Shown piece after piece: positions 42,784 through 51,121 of a stretch of DNA of 64,000 bases. The notes under the pieces are model-generated. The model did not search any database and had not been told where the DNA came from. It saw nothing but the letters and a program-made list of their open reading frames with translations. Positions within the stretch are counted from its first letter, which is position 1; every line of letters begins with the position of its first letter. The stretch is taken from positions 1 to 64,000 of the forward strand of contig JAYSZI010000001.1 of assembly GCA_043738095.1 (NCBI GenBank), read 5' to 3'. The DNA comes from Lysobacter_K sp043738095 (GTDB lineage: Bacteria > Pseudomonadota > Gammaproteobacteria > Xanthomonadales > Xanthomonadaceae). A program made the translations under genes and the position numbers.

Positions 42784-43278
42784 ATGAAGATCGAAAAAGA
42801 CCGCGTCGTCCTGTTCCACTACACCGTCAGCGAACAGGCCGCGCATGCCGCAGGCGAAGAGCCTTTGGAAACGTCCGAGGGCAGCGGTCCGCTGGCGATC
42901 ATGATCGGCCACGGCAACATCATCCCGGGTCTGGAGAAAGCGATGGAAGGCCACGCTGCCGGCGACAAGTTCGAGGCCGACGTCGCTGCCGTCGACGCCT
43001 ACGGCGTGCACCAGGAAGGCCTGACCCAGCGCGTGCCGAAAAAGCACTTCAAGGACGCGCGCCTGGAGCCGGGCATGCAGGCGGTGTTGCCGACCAACTT
43101 TGGCCCGCGCGCCGTGACCATCCTCAAGGTCGGCATGAGCGTCGTCGACGTTGACCTGAACCATCCGATGGCCGGCAAGGACCTGCATTTCGCCGTCGAG
43201 ATCGTCGAGGTGCGCGAAGCCAGCGAGGAAGAGCTGGCGCACGGGCATGTGCACGGCGAGGGTGGGCACCAGCACTGA
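42784..43278 (+). CDS. slyD: FKBP-type peptidyl-prolyl isomerase SlyD
   Basis: 164 residues. FKBP core MKIEKDRVVLFHYTV...IMIGHGNIIPGLEKAMEGHAAGDKF, an IF (insert-in-flap) chaperone domain at about 70-128, the rest of FKBP (HPMAGKDLHFAVEIVEV), and a short histidine-rich tail (HGHVHGEGGHQH) for metal binding. SlyD is a folding helper and nickel chaperone; here the metal tail is shorter than in E. coli. A terminator follows. Confidence 0.95.
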   Translation: MKIEKDRVVLFHYTVSEQAAHAAGEEPLETSEGSGPLAIMIGHGNIIPGLEKAMEGHAAGDKFEADVAAVDAYGVHQEGLTQRVPKKHFKDARLEPGMQAVLPTNFGPRAVTILKVGMSVVDVDLNHPMAGKDLHFAVEIVEVREASEEELAHGHVHGEGGHQH

Positions 43279-43380
43279 GGGACGGTCGGTGTCGCCCGTC
43301 GCTGACCCGCCTGCCCTGGGTAAATCCTGGGAACTTGTTGGGCTTCCGGCGACGCAGATGCCGGTACGCCAGATCAAGAT

Positions 43381-43404
43381 GGATCCAGGCATTTGCGGGA
43401 ATCA
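43381..43404. repeat. Decayed copy of the ATTCCCGC repeat
   Basis: On the minus strand this reads TGATTCCCGCAAATGCCTGG, matching one half of the intact repeat at 46510 (TCATTCCCGCGAAAGCGGG) with the other half degenerated. Confidence 0.4.
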
Positions 43405-43422
43405 CCCGCCATAGCTAACAAC

Positions 43423-43450
43423 GGCCCGCCGCGTGCGGGCCGCTTGTTTT
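43423..43450 (+). terminator. Rho-independent terminator after slyD
   Basis: GGCCCGC-CGCGT-GCGGGCC followed by GCTTGTTTT, about 145 bases after the slyD stop. Confidence 0.65.
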
Positions 43451-43678
43451 AGCCCGCGTGGTTGCGGATGAAATACAAACCGTATGTCAAGCGTTCGAAC
43501 TAGGGCGGATCACGGCGATCGGCCCTGCAAAACAATCTTCGCGGTACTGCGACTCGCCATGCGCACACGACACAAGGCCGCCACGCCAGTTCTCCAACGC
43601 GGCAGCACGCCGCGAGCTGCCAACCCGCATTGGCGTCCCTCGCTACGGACGCCGGCGCACGCCACGTAAACTGCGCGC

Positions 43679-44935
43679 ATGCAGCCACGCGAAGATGTCG
43701 TCATTGTTGGTGCCGGAGTCATTGGGCTGGCTAGTGCTTTGGCGTTGCTAGAAGCCGGGCGCGGCGTGCGCGTGATCGATGCCGGCCGCGTTGGCGGCGG
43801 CAGTTCGCACGGCAATTGCGGCACGATCACCCCCAGTCACGCACCTCCGCTGGCCGCACCGGGCGTGATCGCCAAGGCGCTGCGCTGGATGCTGACGCCC
43901 GATGCGCCGCTGTATGTGCCGCCCCGCCTCGATCCTGCGCTGTGGCACTGGCTGTGGCGCTTCGCCGGCCGCTGCAACAAGCGCCACTGGCACGCGAGCG
44001 CGCAGGCCAAATCGGTGCTGCTTAACGATTCGCGCACGCGGCTGGCGCAGTGGGTGCGCGATTACGCCCTGGCGTGCGAGTTCAGCGAAGACGGTCATGA
44101 CTACGTGTACCGGGATCCGCGCGCGTTCGAGCGCGGCCGTGCCGACATGCCGTTGCTGGCCGAGTTGGGCGTGGCGGCCGAGGCGATCGTGGGCGCTGCG
44201 TACGAGGTCTACGAACCCGCAGTGAAACCTGGTGTCGCGGGCGCGATTCGCTTCGCTGGTGACGCGGCCTTGCGTCCGGATAGCTACGTCGCCGAACTCG
44301 CGCGCGCGGTGCGCGAACGCGGCGGCGTGATCGTCGAGCATTGCGCGCTGTTGTCGCTCGCGCAGACGGCTTCCGGCGTTGCCTTGCAGACCTCGCAAGG
44401 GCCACTGGCCGCGCGTGACGCGGTGCTGGCGCTGGGCGCGTGGTCGCCGCAGCTCGCCGGCGCGATCGGCGTGCCCGCATTGCGCCGCGCGATGCAGCCA
44501 GGCAAGGGTTACTCGATCACGTACTCGCGCCCGCAGCTGGTGCCGAAGCGACCGATGGTGCTGCGCGAGCGCCTGGTGTGCGTGACCGCGTGGGCCGATG
44601 GCTTTCGTCTGGGCAGCACGATGGAATTCTCCGGCTTCGACGCTAGCCTCAACGTGCGCCGACTGGCGGCGCTCGAGCGCGGCGCACGCGAGTACCTGCA
44701 TCATCCGATCGGCGCGCAGCTGCGCGAGCAGTGGTTTGGTTGGCGCCCGATGAGTTGCGACGACATCCCGATCATCGGGCGCGCCCCTGGCAGCGAGCAC
44801 GTCTGGCTGTCGACCGGTCACGGCATGATGGGCGTGGGCATGAGCACGGGCAGCGGCCAATTGCTCGCCGACCTGATCACCGGCCGCGCGCCGGCGATCG
44901 ATCCGACCCCGTACCGCATGGAGCGATTCAGGTGA
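43679..44935 (+). CDS. FAD-dependent D-amino-acid dehydrogenase-like oxidoreductase
   Basis: 418 residues. N-terminal Rossmann motif VVIVGAGVIGLASALALLEAG binds FAD; IDAGRVGGGSSHGNCGTITPSHAPPLAAPG and the C-terminal WFGWRPMSCDDIPIIGRAPGSEHVWLSTGHGMMGVGMSTGSG are DadA-family blocks. These enzymes oxidise D-amino acids, or D-hydroxyproline in some soil bacteria, passing electrons to the membrane chain. No hydroxyproline-pathway genes adjoin it, so the substrate stays open. Confidence 0.92.
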   Translation: MQPREDVVIVGAGVIGLASALALLEAGRGVRVIDAGRVGGGSSHGNCGTITPSHAPPLAAPGVIAKALRWMLTPDAPLYVPPRLDPALWHWLWRFAGRCNKRHWHASAQAKSVLLNDSRTRLAQWVRDYALACEFSEDGHDYVYRDPRAFERGRADMPLLAELGVAAEAIVGAAYEVYEPAVKPGVAGAIRFAGDAALRPDSYVAELARAVRERGGVIVEHCALLSLAQTASGVALQTSQGPLAARDAVLALGAWSPQLAGAIGVPALRRAMQPGKGYSITYSRPQLVPKRPMVLRERLVCVTAWADGFRLGSTMEFSGFDASLNVRRLAALERGAREYLHHPIGAQLREQWFGWRPMSCDDIPIIGRAPGSEHVWLSTGHGMMGVGMSTGSGQLLADLITGRAPAIDPTPYRMERFR

Positions 44936-45047
44936 GCAATGCGAACCACCCGGGGGACTCCAGGTGTAGTGATTTATCTGCTCCTGGCATCGCGATGCAG
45001 AGGACGGTCAGATGGATTTCCCACCTGCAGTTCGGATCAACCGACGC

Positions 45048-46415
45048 ATGAGCAACGACTTCGACCTGATCGTGGTGGGCGGTGGTTCCGGCGGCCTGGC
45101 CGGAGCGTTCCGTGCCGCGGAGCACGGTGCGCGCGTGGCGCTGTTGGAACCGGATCTGCTCGGTGGCACCTGCGTCAATGTCGGCTGCGTGCCGAAGAAG
45201 GCGATGTGGCTCGCGGCGGACGTCGCCCACAAGCTGCAGCTGGCGCCAGTGCTCGGTTTTGCCCCCCTTCGACAGGCTCAGGAGGACCGGCCCAGGCTGG
45301 ATTGGCCGACCTTTATTGCCCACCGCCAGCGCTACATCAACAACATCCACGACAGCTACCGCAAACGCCTGGACGCGTCGAGCATCGCCTTGCTGCCGAT
45401 GCGGGCCCACTTCGTCGACGCGCACACCGTGGAATGCAGCGACGGCGTGCGCCTGAGCGCGCCGCATATCCTGATCGCCACTGGCGGCCACGCGGTCAAG
45501 CCAGCAATTCCCGGTGCCGAGCTCGGCGGCGACTCCGACGATTTCTTCGAGTGGGCGCAGGCGCCCGCGCGCGTGGCCATCGTCGGCGGCGGCTACATTT
45601 CGGTCGAGCTCGCGGGTGTGTTGCAAGCGCTTGGCAGCCGGGTCGAGGTGTTCGCGCGCGGGCCGCGGCTGCTGGATGGGTTCGAGGTCGAACTGACCGA
45701 CCAATTGACCGAGGACTACCGCCAGGCCGGCGTGCGTTTCCACTTCGGCCATCGCCTCGCTGCGCTGGAGGCCGCTAGTGGCGGCGTGCGCCTGCGCGCG
45801 GCCGATGCCAGCGCCAGCGAGGTGTTCGACGCGGTGCTGTTCGCCACCGGACGCCGTGCCAACACCGCATCGCTCGGGTTGGAGGCTGCGGGCATCGCCA
45901 CCGATGCCAAGGGTTACATCGTCGTCGACGCCCTGCACGCGACCAACGTCGCCGGGGTGCACGCGGTCGGTGACGTCACCAATAACCTCGCGCTGACGCC
46001 GGTGGCGATTGCCGCGGCGCGGCGGCTGATGGCGCGGCTGTTCGGTGGCCACAGTGACAACGCGCTCGATCAGGATGGCATCGCCACCGTGGTGTTCTCG
46101 CACCCGCCGCTGGCGACCGTCGGTCTGACCGAAACCCGTGCGCGCGAGCAATTCGGTGACGACGTGCACGTCTACCGCAGCGGCTTCCGGCCGATGCTCA
46201 ATGCGCTGGCCGACGTGCCGCAGCGCAGCGCGTTCAAGCTGGTATGCGTGGGCGCGCAGCGACGCGTAGTCGGGATCCACCTGCTCGGCGACGCGGCCGA
46301 CGAGATCATGCAGGGCTTCGCCGTCGCAATGAAGCGCGGCATCACCCTCGATGACCTGCACGACACCGTCGCGATCCATCCGACGAGCGCCGAGGAAGTG
46401 GTCTTAATGCGGTGA
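45048..46415 (+). CDS. gor: Glutathione-disulfide reductase
   Basis: 455 residues of the pyridine-nucleotide-disulfide oxidoreductase family. FAD motif VVGGGSGGLAGAF, redox cysteines in GGTCVNVGCVPKK (C42/C47), NAD(P) motif VAIVGGGYISVELAGVL and the C-terminal HPTSAEE with the catalytic histidine. RG residues after the second Rossmann strand (VFARGPRLL) fit NADPH. It reduces oxidised glutathione. Residues ~71-83 (FAPLRQAQEDRPR) are an insertion encoded by a dispersed repeat (45265-45283), in frame and not fatal. ATG 45048 gives the family start. Confidence 0.94.
   Translation: MSNDFDLIVVGGGSGGLAGAFRAAEHGARVALLEPDLLGGTCVNVGCVPKKAMWLAADVAHKLQLAPVLGFAPLRQAQEDRPRLDWPTFIAHRQRYINNIHDSYRKRLDASSIALLPMRAHFVDAHTVECSDGVRLSAPHILIATGGHAVKPAIPGAELGGDSDDFFEWAQAPARVAIVGGGYISVELAGVLQALGSRVEVFARGPRLLDGFEVELTDQLTEDYRQAGVRFHFGHRLAALEAASGGVRLRAADASASEVFDAVLFATGRRANTASLGLEAAGIATDAKGYIVVDALHATNVAGVHAVGDVTNNLALTPVAIAAARRLMARLFGGHSDNALDQDGIATVVFSHPPLATVGLTETRAREQFGDDVHVYRSGFRPMLNALADVPQRSAFKLVCVGAQRRVVGIHLLGDAADEIMQGFAVAMKRGITLDDLHDTVAIHPTSAEEVVLMR
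45265..45283 (+). repeat. CCCTTCGACAGGCTCAGGA repeat inside gor
   Basis: The dispersed repeat known in many GC-rich proteobacteria lies in frame within gor and encodes PLRQAQE. Its core TTCGACAGGCTC is the exact reverse complement of GAGCCTGTCGAA at 48655-48666. Confidence 0.7.
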
Positions 46416-46509
46416 GCCAGGGCGATGTAGAGCGCGGCCGATTGGTTTGCTGATCTGTCCTGCGAAGGCGAAAATCCTGGGGCTAGCGGAACGGTATTTT
46501 TTGCTCGTC

Positions 46510-46529
46510 ATTCCCGCGAAAGCGGGAAT
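46510..46529. repeat. ATTCCCGC-GAAA-GCGGGAAT dispersed repeat
   Basis: Perfect 8-bp arms with a GNRA tetraloop, flanked by GTC and CCAG as in the common intergenic repeat of proteobacteria. It lies between gor and the N-formylglutamate gene. A decayed copy is at 43381. Confidence 0.7.
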
Positions 46530-46647
46530 CCAGTGCCTTCGAGCGTGGCGTTTTCCAAAGTCGAGCCGCAGGAATAACGTCCAACAGCAACGGCAACGAA
46601 GGTGTTGCGATGACCGCCGCCAGCACGACAACCACCGGAGATTGCCG

Positions 46648-47436
46648 ATGACCACCGACACCGTCACCCTCCACCGCGGCACCGCGCCGCTGCTGATCAG
46701 CCTGCCACACGATGGTAGCGAGATTCCGCAGGACATCGCCGCGCGCATGACCCACGCCGCGCGCATCGCGCCCGACACCGATTGGCACGTGTCGCAGCTG
46801 TACGCGTTCGCGCGCGAGTTAGGGGCATCGATGCTGGTGCCGCGGTATTCGCGCTACGTGGTCGACCTCAATCGCCCACCGGACGACACCTCGCTGTATC
46901 CGGGCCAGAACACCACCGGGCTGTGTCCGGCCGTGCAGTTCAGCGGCGCCCCGGTCTATCGCGCTGGCCAGGTGCCGTCACCCGACGAGATCGTCGAACG
47001 CGTGCAGCGCTATTGGCGTCCGTACCACGCGGCGTTGCGCGCTGAACTCCATCGCCTGCGCGCCGAGCATGGTCATGTGGTGTTGTGGGAAGCCCATTCG
47101 ATCAAGGGCAGCGAATTGCCGTTCCTGTTCGACGGCCGCCTGCCGGATTTCAATCTGGGCACATCGTCGGGCAGCAGCTGCGCACCCGCATTGCAGTCGC
47201 GGCTGGAAGCGGTTCTGGCCGCGCAGTCGGACTACGACTGGGTCGCCAATGGCCGTTTCAAGGGCGGCTACATCACCCGCCATTACGGCGATCCCGCCGC
47301 GGGAGTCGATGCCGTGCAGTTGGAGAGCAGCCAGCGCATTTACATGGACGAGGCGACGTTCGCCTACGACGCGGACAAGTCACGCGGCGCACAGGTGGTG
47401 ATTGCGCGACTGCTGCAAGCGGCGCTCGTCCGCTAG
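46648..47436 (+). CDS. hutG: N-formylglutamate amidohydrolase (HutG-like)
   Basis: 262 residues. ISLPHDGSEIP near the start, DTDWHVSQLYAFA, VVDLNRPPDD, EAHSIKGS and GGYITRHYGDP are family blocks of N-formylglutamate deformylase. It converts N-formyl-L-glutamate to glutamate and formate, the last step of one histidine-degradation route. No other hut genes are in the window, so its pathway is not certain. The start at 46648 omits a longer upstream frame that crosses the repeat at 46510. Confidence 0.9.
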   Translation: MTTDTVTLHRGTAPLLISLPHDGSEIPQDIAARMTHAARIAPDTDWHVSQLYAFARELGASMLVPRYSRYVVDLNRPPDDTSLYPGQNTTGLCPAVQFSGAPVYRAGQVPSPDEIVERVQRYWRPYHAALRAELHRLRAEHGHVVLWEAHSIKGSELPFLFDGRLPDFNLGTSSGSSCAPALQSRLEAVLAAQSDYDWVANGRFKGGYITRHYGDPAAGVDAVQLESSQRIYMDEATFAYDADKSRGAQVVIARLLQAALVR

Positions 47437-47510
47437 GCGCGGTGCCCACTGGTTGCTCACCCAGGAACGGCTGCTATCGTGCCGGATCGTCCGCCCCAGG
47501 TGCTTTGCGC

Positions 47511-47882
47511 ATGAGTGAACCCGATGTTGTGCGACCTATGGCGAACCGCGCGTTGACCGCCGCCGGCGCGGCGCTGGCCGCGGCCGGCGTCGCGTTGTCC
47601 GCTTACGCCGCGCACGGTGCCGATGGCGAGGCCATGGCCCGCCTGCAGATGGCGGCGCTGTTCGGGTTCGGTCATGGCGTCGCCCTGGCGGCGCTCGCAC
47701 CGCAGGCAACCCGGCCGCTGTCACGGCTCGCGCTCGCCGCGATGTTGCTCGGCGTGCTGACGTTTTCCGGCAGCATGGTGATGGCGCATTTCCTGGCCAC
47801 CCCGACGTTGCTGATTCCCTACGGCGGCAGCCTGATGATCCTGGCATGGCTGCTGTTCGCAACCACTGCGTTGAGGCGCTGA
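47511..47882 (+). CDS. DUF423 membrane protein
   Basis: 123 residues, four hydrophobic segments: ALTAAGAALAAAGVALSAYAAHG, LFGFGHGVALAALA, LLGVLTFSGSMVMAHFL and PYGGSLMILAWLLFATTAL. The AAHG after the first helix, FSGS and PYGG motifs fit DUF423. Function unknown. An internal ATG at 47538 would remove nine residues. The AlkA-like gene starts four bases after the stop, so they are one unit. Confidence 0.85.
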   Translation: MSEPDVVRPMANRALTAAGAALAAAGVALSAYAAHGADGEAMARLQMAALFGFGHGVALAALAPQATRPLSRLALAAMLLGVLTFSGSMVMAHFLATPTLLIPYGGSLMILAWLLFATTALRR

Positions 47883-47886
47883 CGCT

Positions 47887-48564
47887 ATGCCGCGTTACTC
47901 CCGAGGTTTCGACACCGACGCCGCGGCCGCCCACTTGGCCAAGCGCGATCGCAAGCTGGGCGCGTGGATGAAGAAGATCGGCCCGATCGCCCCGGATCCG
48001 CGTTGGCGCAAGACCTTCGATCCGGTCGATGCGCTTGCGCGTGCGATCCTCTACCAGCAGCTGAGCGGCAAGGCCGCCGCCACGATCGTCGGCCGGGTGG
48101 AAACCGCAATCGCCAGCGACCGCTTCCACTGCGACACGCTGGCGCGTTGCGACGACGCGACCATCCGCGCCTGCGGCGTGTCGGGCAACAAACTGCTCGC
48201 CCTGCGTGACCTCGCGCTACGCGAATCACGCGGCGAGATTCCCGATCTGCGTCGCATGAGCACGATGACCGAGGACGAGATCATCGCCGCGCTCGTGCCG
48301 GTGCGCGGCATCGGCCGCTGGACGGTTGAAATGATGCTGATGTTTCGCCTCGGCCGTCCCGACGTGCTGCCGGCCGATGACCTCGGAGTGCGCAAAGGCG
48401 CGCAGTTGGTCGACAAGCTCGAGGCGATGCCGACACCCAAGGCGCTGGCAGAAACCGGGGAGCGCTGGGGCCCGTATCGCACCTACGCTAGCCTGTACAT
48501 GTGGCGCATCGCTGACTTTTCCGCGACAAAGCCGAAAGTGCCGACCAAGCGCTCCCAGGACTAG
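47887..48564 (+). CDS. DNA-3-methyladenine glycosylase II-like protein
   Basis: 225 residues with an HhH-GPD fold: DPVDALARAILYQQLSGKAAATI, the helix-hairpin-helix VPVRGIGRWTVEMMLMF and catalytic aspartate D165 in LPADDLGVRKG. It lacks the AlkA N-terminal domain, as in many short 3-methyladenine glycosylases. It removes alkylated purines. It is directly downstream of the DUF423 gene; a repeat cluster begins at the stop codon. Confidence 0.93.
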   Translation: MPRYSRGFDTDAAAAHLAKRDRKLGAWMKKIGPIAPDPRWRKTFDPVDALARAILYQQLSGKAAATIVGRVETAIASDRFHCDTLARCDDATIRACGVSGNKLLALRDLALRESRGEIPDLRRMSTMTEDEIIAALVPVRGIGRWTVEMMLMFRLGRPDVLPADDLGVRKGAQLVDKLEAMPTPKALAETGERWGPYRTYASLYMWRIADFSATKPKVPTKRSQD

Positions 48565-48580
48565 GGAAGGTCTGAACAAC
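48565..48580. repeat. Insertion-sequence-end-like motif
   Basis: GGAAGGTCTGAACAA immediately after the glycosylase stop resembles terminal inverted repeats of IS5-group elements. No matching end or transposase is present in the window, so this is at most a remnant. Confidence 0.25.
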
Positions 48581-48668
48581 TTGATTCCGTTCGTGGTGAG
48601 CCTGGCCAATTGATTCCGTTGGTGGTGAGGCTGTCGATTGATTCCGTTGGTGGTGAGCCTGTCGAACC
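48581..48668 (+). repeat. Three tandem ~29-base repeats
   Basis: TTGATTCCGTT-S-GTGGTGAG begins at 48581, 48610 and 48638. The last copy ends GAGCCTGTCGAACC, the same core as the repeat inside gor but inverted. Confidence 0.75.
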
Positions 48669-48734
48669 ATGCAGGGAATCACCGACCGGCGGCACTATGC
48701 AGGCCCGGCTTTTGCCCTGCCGTTCAGCCTTTTT

Positions 48735-48962
48735 CTAGGGGCTGGTCGGAACTACTGGGGTCGATGACGCAAGGTATTTGTCCCACAGCTGATTACGGAA
48801 ACGGTGTTGCCGCGCTACCGCGATCGGATTGAGCCGGCTGACGTCGTTGACGACGGGGCTGCGCGGACCGGCGGGATCGCACGCGGTGGTCGCGGCGACC
48901 GTTCCGGCTACCAGCCCCTGCAGCACCCTGCGGCGTCCGGGAATCAAAGGACCCGAACTCAT
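48735..48962 (-). pseudogene. N-terminal remnant of a Tat-exported FAD-binding oxidoreductase
   Basis: 75 residues: MSSGPLIPGRRRVLQGLVAG is a Tat-type signal (R-R-x-L), and SPVVNDVSRLNPIAVAR matches the first mature residues of FAD-binding PCMH/D-arabinono-lactone-oxidase-like proteins. Then the frame turns unrelated and stops. The start overlaps the stop of the M15 gene (ATGA), so it was once a coupled full-length gene. The loss is next to the tandem repeats and the IS-end-like motif. Confidence 0.65.
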
Positions 48963-49768
48963 TCGTCCGCGGCTTGCCAGCACCAGTGCCACGGTTCGTA
49001 AACGATGCCGTACGGGTTGTCGCGCGGGTAGCTCATGACGAAGCCATAGCCGCCGGCGTTGTCGCGCAGCCAGGCAAACGCCGAGGTGTGTTCAAACGAT
49101 TCCTCTGCCGCGGGCTCGGCCGGCGCGCCGATGTCGAGCGCGAAGCCGGAGTGGTGTTCGCTATAGCCGGGCGCGGCGTTGACAGTGAGGATTTCGTCAA
49201 CAGTCTGCCCATGCGCGCGCTTGCGCGCGAAGATGCCGAGCTGGTAATCGTGGCTGCGATAACCGGAGATCGCTTCGAGCACGACGTCGTCGCGCAGTGC
49301 CGCCGCCTGCAGGTGCGACCACGCGCGCGCGGCGGCGACGTGCAGCCACAGCGGCCGGCGATAACGATCGAAGCCCGCGAACGCGAGCCAGTCCGGTTCC
49401 GCCACCAACACCAGGCCGCTGCGTTGCGCGTAGCCGTCGTGGTCCAGCCCGAGTGCGTCCAGGCGCTCTTGTAAACGGTCTAAGGGCAGCTCGCCGACAT
49501 GCTCCAGGCCGCCGCGTCGATATGTGGGTCGCGCTTCGAGCGCATCCAGCGCCGCGTCAAGGCCGGGCTCGTGGCGCAGACGATGCACCAGCGGCAGCAG
49601 GCCTTCGGGCAGGTCGGCAGCGAGGAAGCGCCCATCGCGCTTGCGTCGCAGTACGTGGCGCGCCCGGGCGATCGCGCGCGCATCGTGATTGCTGTGGGCG
49701 CGTAGCAGCGTCGCCGGCCAGAGTTCGATCTCTGGTGTGTTGAATAGAACTAGATCGACGTTGCGCAT
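48959..49768 (-). CDS. M15 D-alanyl-D-alanine carboxypeptidase (VanY-like)
   Basis: 269 residues, no clear signal peptide. C-terminal M15B domain: AISGYRSHDYQLGIFARK, zinc motif SEHHSGFALDIG (SxHxxGxAxD) and the EPWHW that supplies the last histidine. The N-terminal ~130 residues are a family-specific region. It trims the terminal D-alanine of peptidoglycan precursors, or acts as an L,D-type peptidase. Followed by the FAD-oxidoreductase remnant with ATGA overlap. Confidence 0.88.
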   Translation of the reverse strand: MRNVDLVLFNTPEIELWPATLLRAHSNHDARAIARARHVLRRKRDGRFLAADLPEGLLPLVHRLRHEPGLDAALDALEARPTYRRGGLEHVGELPLDRLQERLDALGLDHDGYAQRSGLVLVAEPDWLAFAGFDRYRRPLWLHVAAARAWSHLQAAALRDDVVLEAISGYRSHDYQLGIFARKRAHGQTVDEILTVNAAPGYSEHHSGFALDIGAPAEPAAEESFEHTSAFAWLRDNAGGYGFVMSYPRDNPYGIVYEPWHWCWQAADE

Positions 49769-49818
49769 GGGCGCAGGTTAGCGAGCCATGCAACGTAGCG
49801 CCATGGCCCGCGCCGCGC

Positions 49819-50571
49819 CTATTGCATCGCAACCATGTAAAGCACGAGAACGAGGTGTGCAACGCCGTGGGCGAGCATCGACGACTCGAGCCCAAAGCGC
49901 CAAAACAACCACCCCGCCAGTACGCTGAACGCCGCATTGCCGCCCACGACGTAGCTCGCTACGGACAAATCCAGATCGCCGGTAAGAGCGAGAGCCGCGG
50001 GCAGGTGTCCGACGCCGAACAACAGCGCGCTGCCGATGATGGCCGTCCAGACCAGCGGAGCCGATGGCAAACCTGGCGCCCGCTCAATGAAGCGCCACCC
50101 CAACCAAAGCAGCAGTGACATGCAGCCCCAACGCAGCAGCAATTCCTCGGTGATCCCGCCATAAAGGATGCGTGCGGACAGCGGCAAAGCGATGTCCTGC
50201 CCTGCTGCGACCAAGGCCGGAGGCGTGGCGTGGGAAAAGATGGCCAACAGCGCTCCCCCGGCGAGACCGCCCAACAACCCTGGCACCCATTGCGGACGAA
50301 GCGCGGCAGTCACGGAATCGGCGCCCACAAGTGCCTCAAATGCCGGCGCGCGCAACCCCACCTTTGGCGCGAGTGTCACGCCTACCCACACCGCCAGCGC
50401 CAAAAATACCGCGCCTTGAGCGAGGCCGATCGCCGACAGCAGCCAGAGGGGCACCGGAAGCGCGCGCCCACCGACAAGACTTGGCAGTACCTGAAACACG
50501 ACGACGACGACCCCGAGCATGCCGGCGCACCACATCGCGGCCGCTAGCCGCAATCTAAAGGGGGAATTCAC
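49819..50571 (-). CDS. CPBP-family intramembrane metalloprotease
   Basis: 250 residues from a GTG at 50571, which has AGAGGAAG just upstream; an ATG six codons earlier has none. About seven membrane helices. CPBP motifs: E142-E143-xxx-R147 (GITEELLLRWG), F185-xxx-H189 (LLFGVGHLP) and H235/H239 in MLAHGVAHLV. These proteins cleave within membranes (Rce1/Abi family); some handle bacteriocin or immunity. It follows the small membrane protein gene of the SPFH cluster by 58 bases. Confidence 0.88.
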   Translation of the reverse strand: MNSPFRLRLAAAMWCAGMLGVVVVVFQVLPSLVGGRALPVPLWLLSAIGLAQGAVFLALAVWVGVTLAPKVGLRAPAFEALVGADSVTAALRPQWVPGLLGGLAGGALLAIFSHATPPALVAAGQDIALPLSARILYGGITEELLLRWGCMSLLLWLGWRFIERAPGLPSAPLVWTAIIGSALLFGVGHLPAALALTGDLDLSVASYVVGGNAAFSVLAGWLFWRFGLESSMLAHGVAHLVLVLYMVAMQ

Positions 50572-50629
50572 TGAACTTCCTCTGCCCATGAAACGTGGGG
50601 GCTACTGACGAGAGCGCCGACGGCCTGCT

Positions 50630-50815
50630 TCAGCGTCGGGATTCCTTCCACAACATCAGCGCCAGGCCGCCTGCGACTACTGCGGCGAGCGCACTGGCCC
50701 ACAGCGGAATGCTGACGCCGTTGACGACCACCACCCAGCCGAGCAGCGTGCGGGTCAGCTGGATTAACGCGAGCAGGCCGAGGACCACGATCGTGATTGC
50801 AGTGAACGGTTTCAT
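50630..50815 (-). CDS. Small two-helix membrane protein
   Basis: 61 residues: MKPFTAITIVVLGLLALIQLTRTLLGWVVV and PLWASALAAVVAGGLALMLW form two membrane helices, with a basic C-terminus. AAGGAGG five bases before the ATG is a strong ribosome binding site and fixes the start. It lies 126 bases after the DUF4177 gene and before the CPBP protease gene, all on the minus strand. Confidence 0.8.
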   Translation of the reverse strand: MKPFTAITIVVLGLLALIQLTRTLLGWVVVVNGVSIPLWASALAAVVAGGLALMLWKESRR

Positions 50816-50941
50816 GGTGTCCTCCTTAGAGGTGGCGGTGAAGCGAACGCTCATGCGGCGTGCCAGTGGCTTGTGCCGGCGAGGCGACAGTGCCAACAGC
50901 ACGGTTAGGCACGCGCCGGCGTGTTTCAACGTCCTGGACGT

Positions 50942-51121
50942 TCACTGTTCCTTTTTCAGGTACAGCCGAACGGAATCGATCGGCGCCGCCTGGACGACCG
51001 ACACCAGTTCCCAACCTAGCGGGCCGAGCTTGTCGAGCTCCTGCTGCACACGTTCGGTGAGCGCGCCGGCGAACAGTTTGACTTTCACTTCCACTACTTT
51101 GTAGCTCCAGCGCTTGCTCAT
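50942..51121 (-). CDS. DUF4177 domain protein
   Basis: 59 residues: MSKRWSYKVVEVKVKLF, LTERVQQELDKLGPLGWELVSV and DSVRLYLKKEQ, the complete DUF4177 pattern (beta strand, helix, GWELV strand, final strand). Function unknown; often encoded with membrane-associated proteins. The ATG overlaps the stop of the ribbon-helix-helix gene (ATGA), so they are translated together. Confidence 0.88.
   Translation of the reverse strand: MSKRWSYKVVEVKVKLFAGALTERVQQELDKLGPLGWELVSVVQAAPIDSVRLYLKKEQ

Larger units (their letters stand above)
43279..43678. other. 400-base region between slyD and an oxidase gene
   Basis: Contains the decayed repeat and the terminator. No open frame with family features was seen in the rest. 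Confidence 0.5.
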
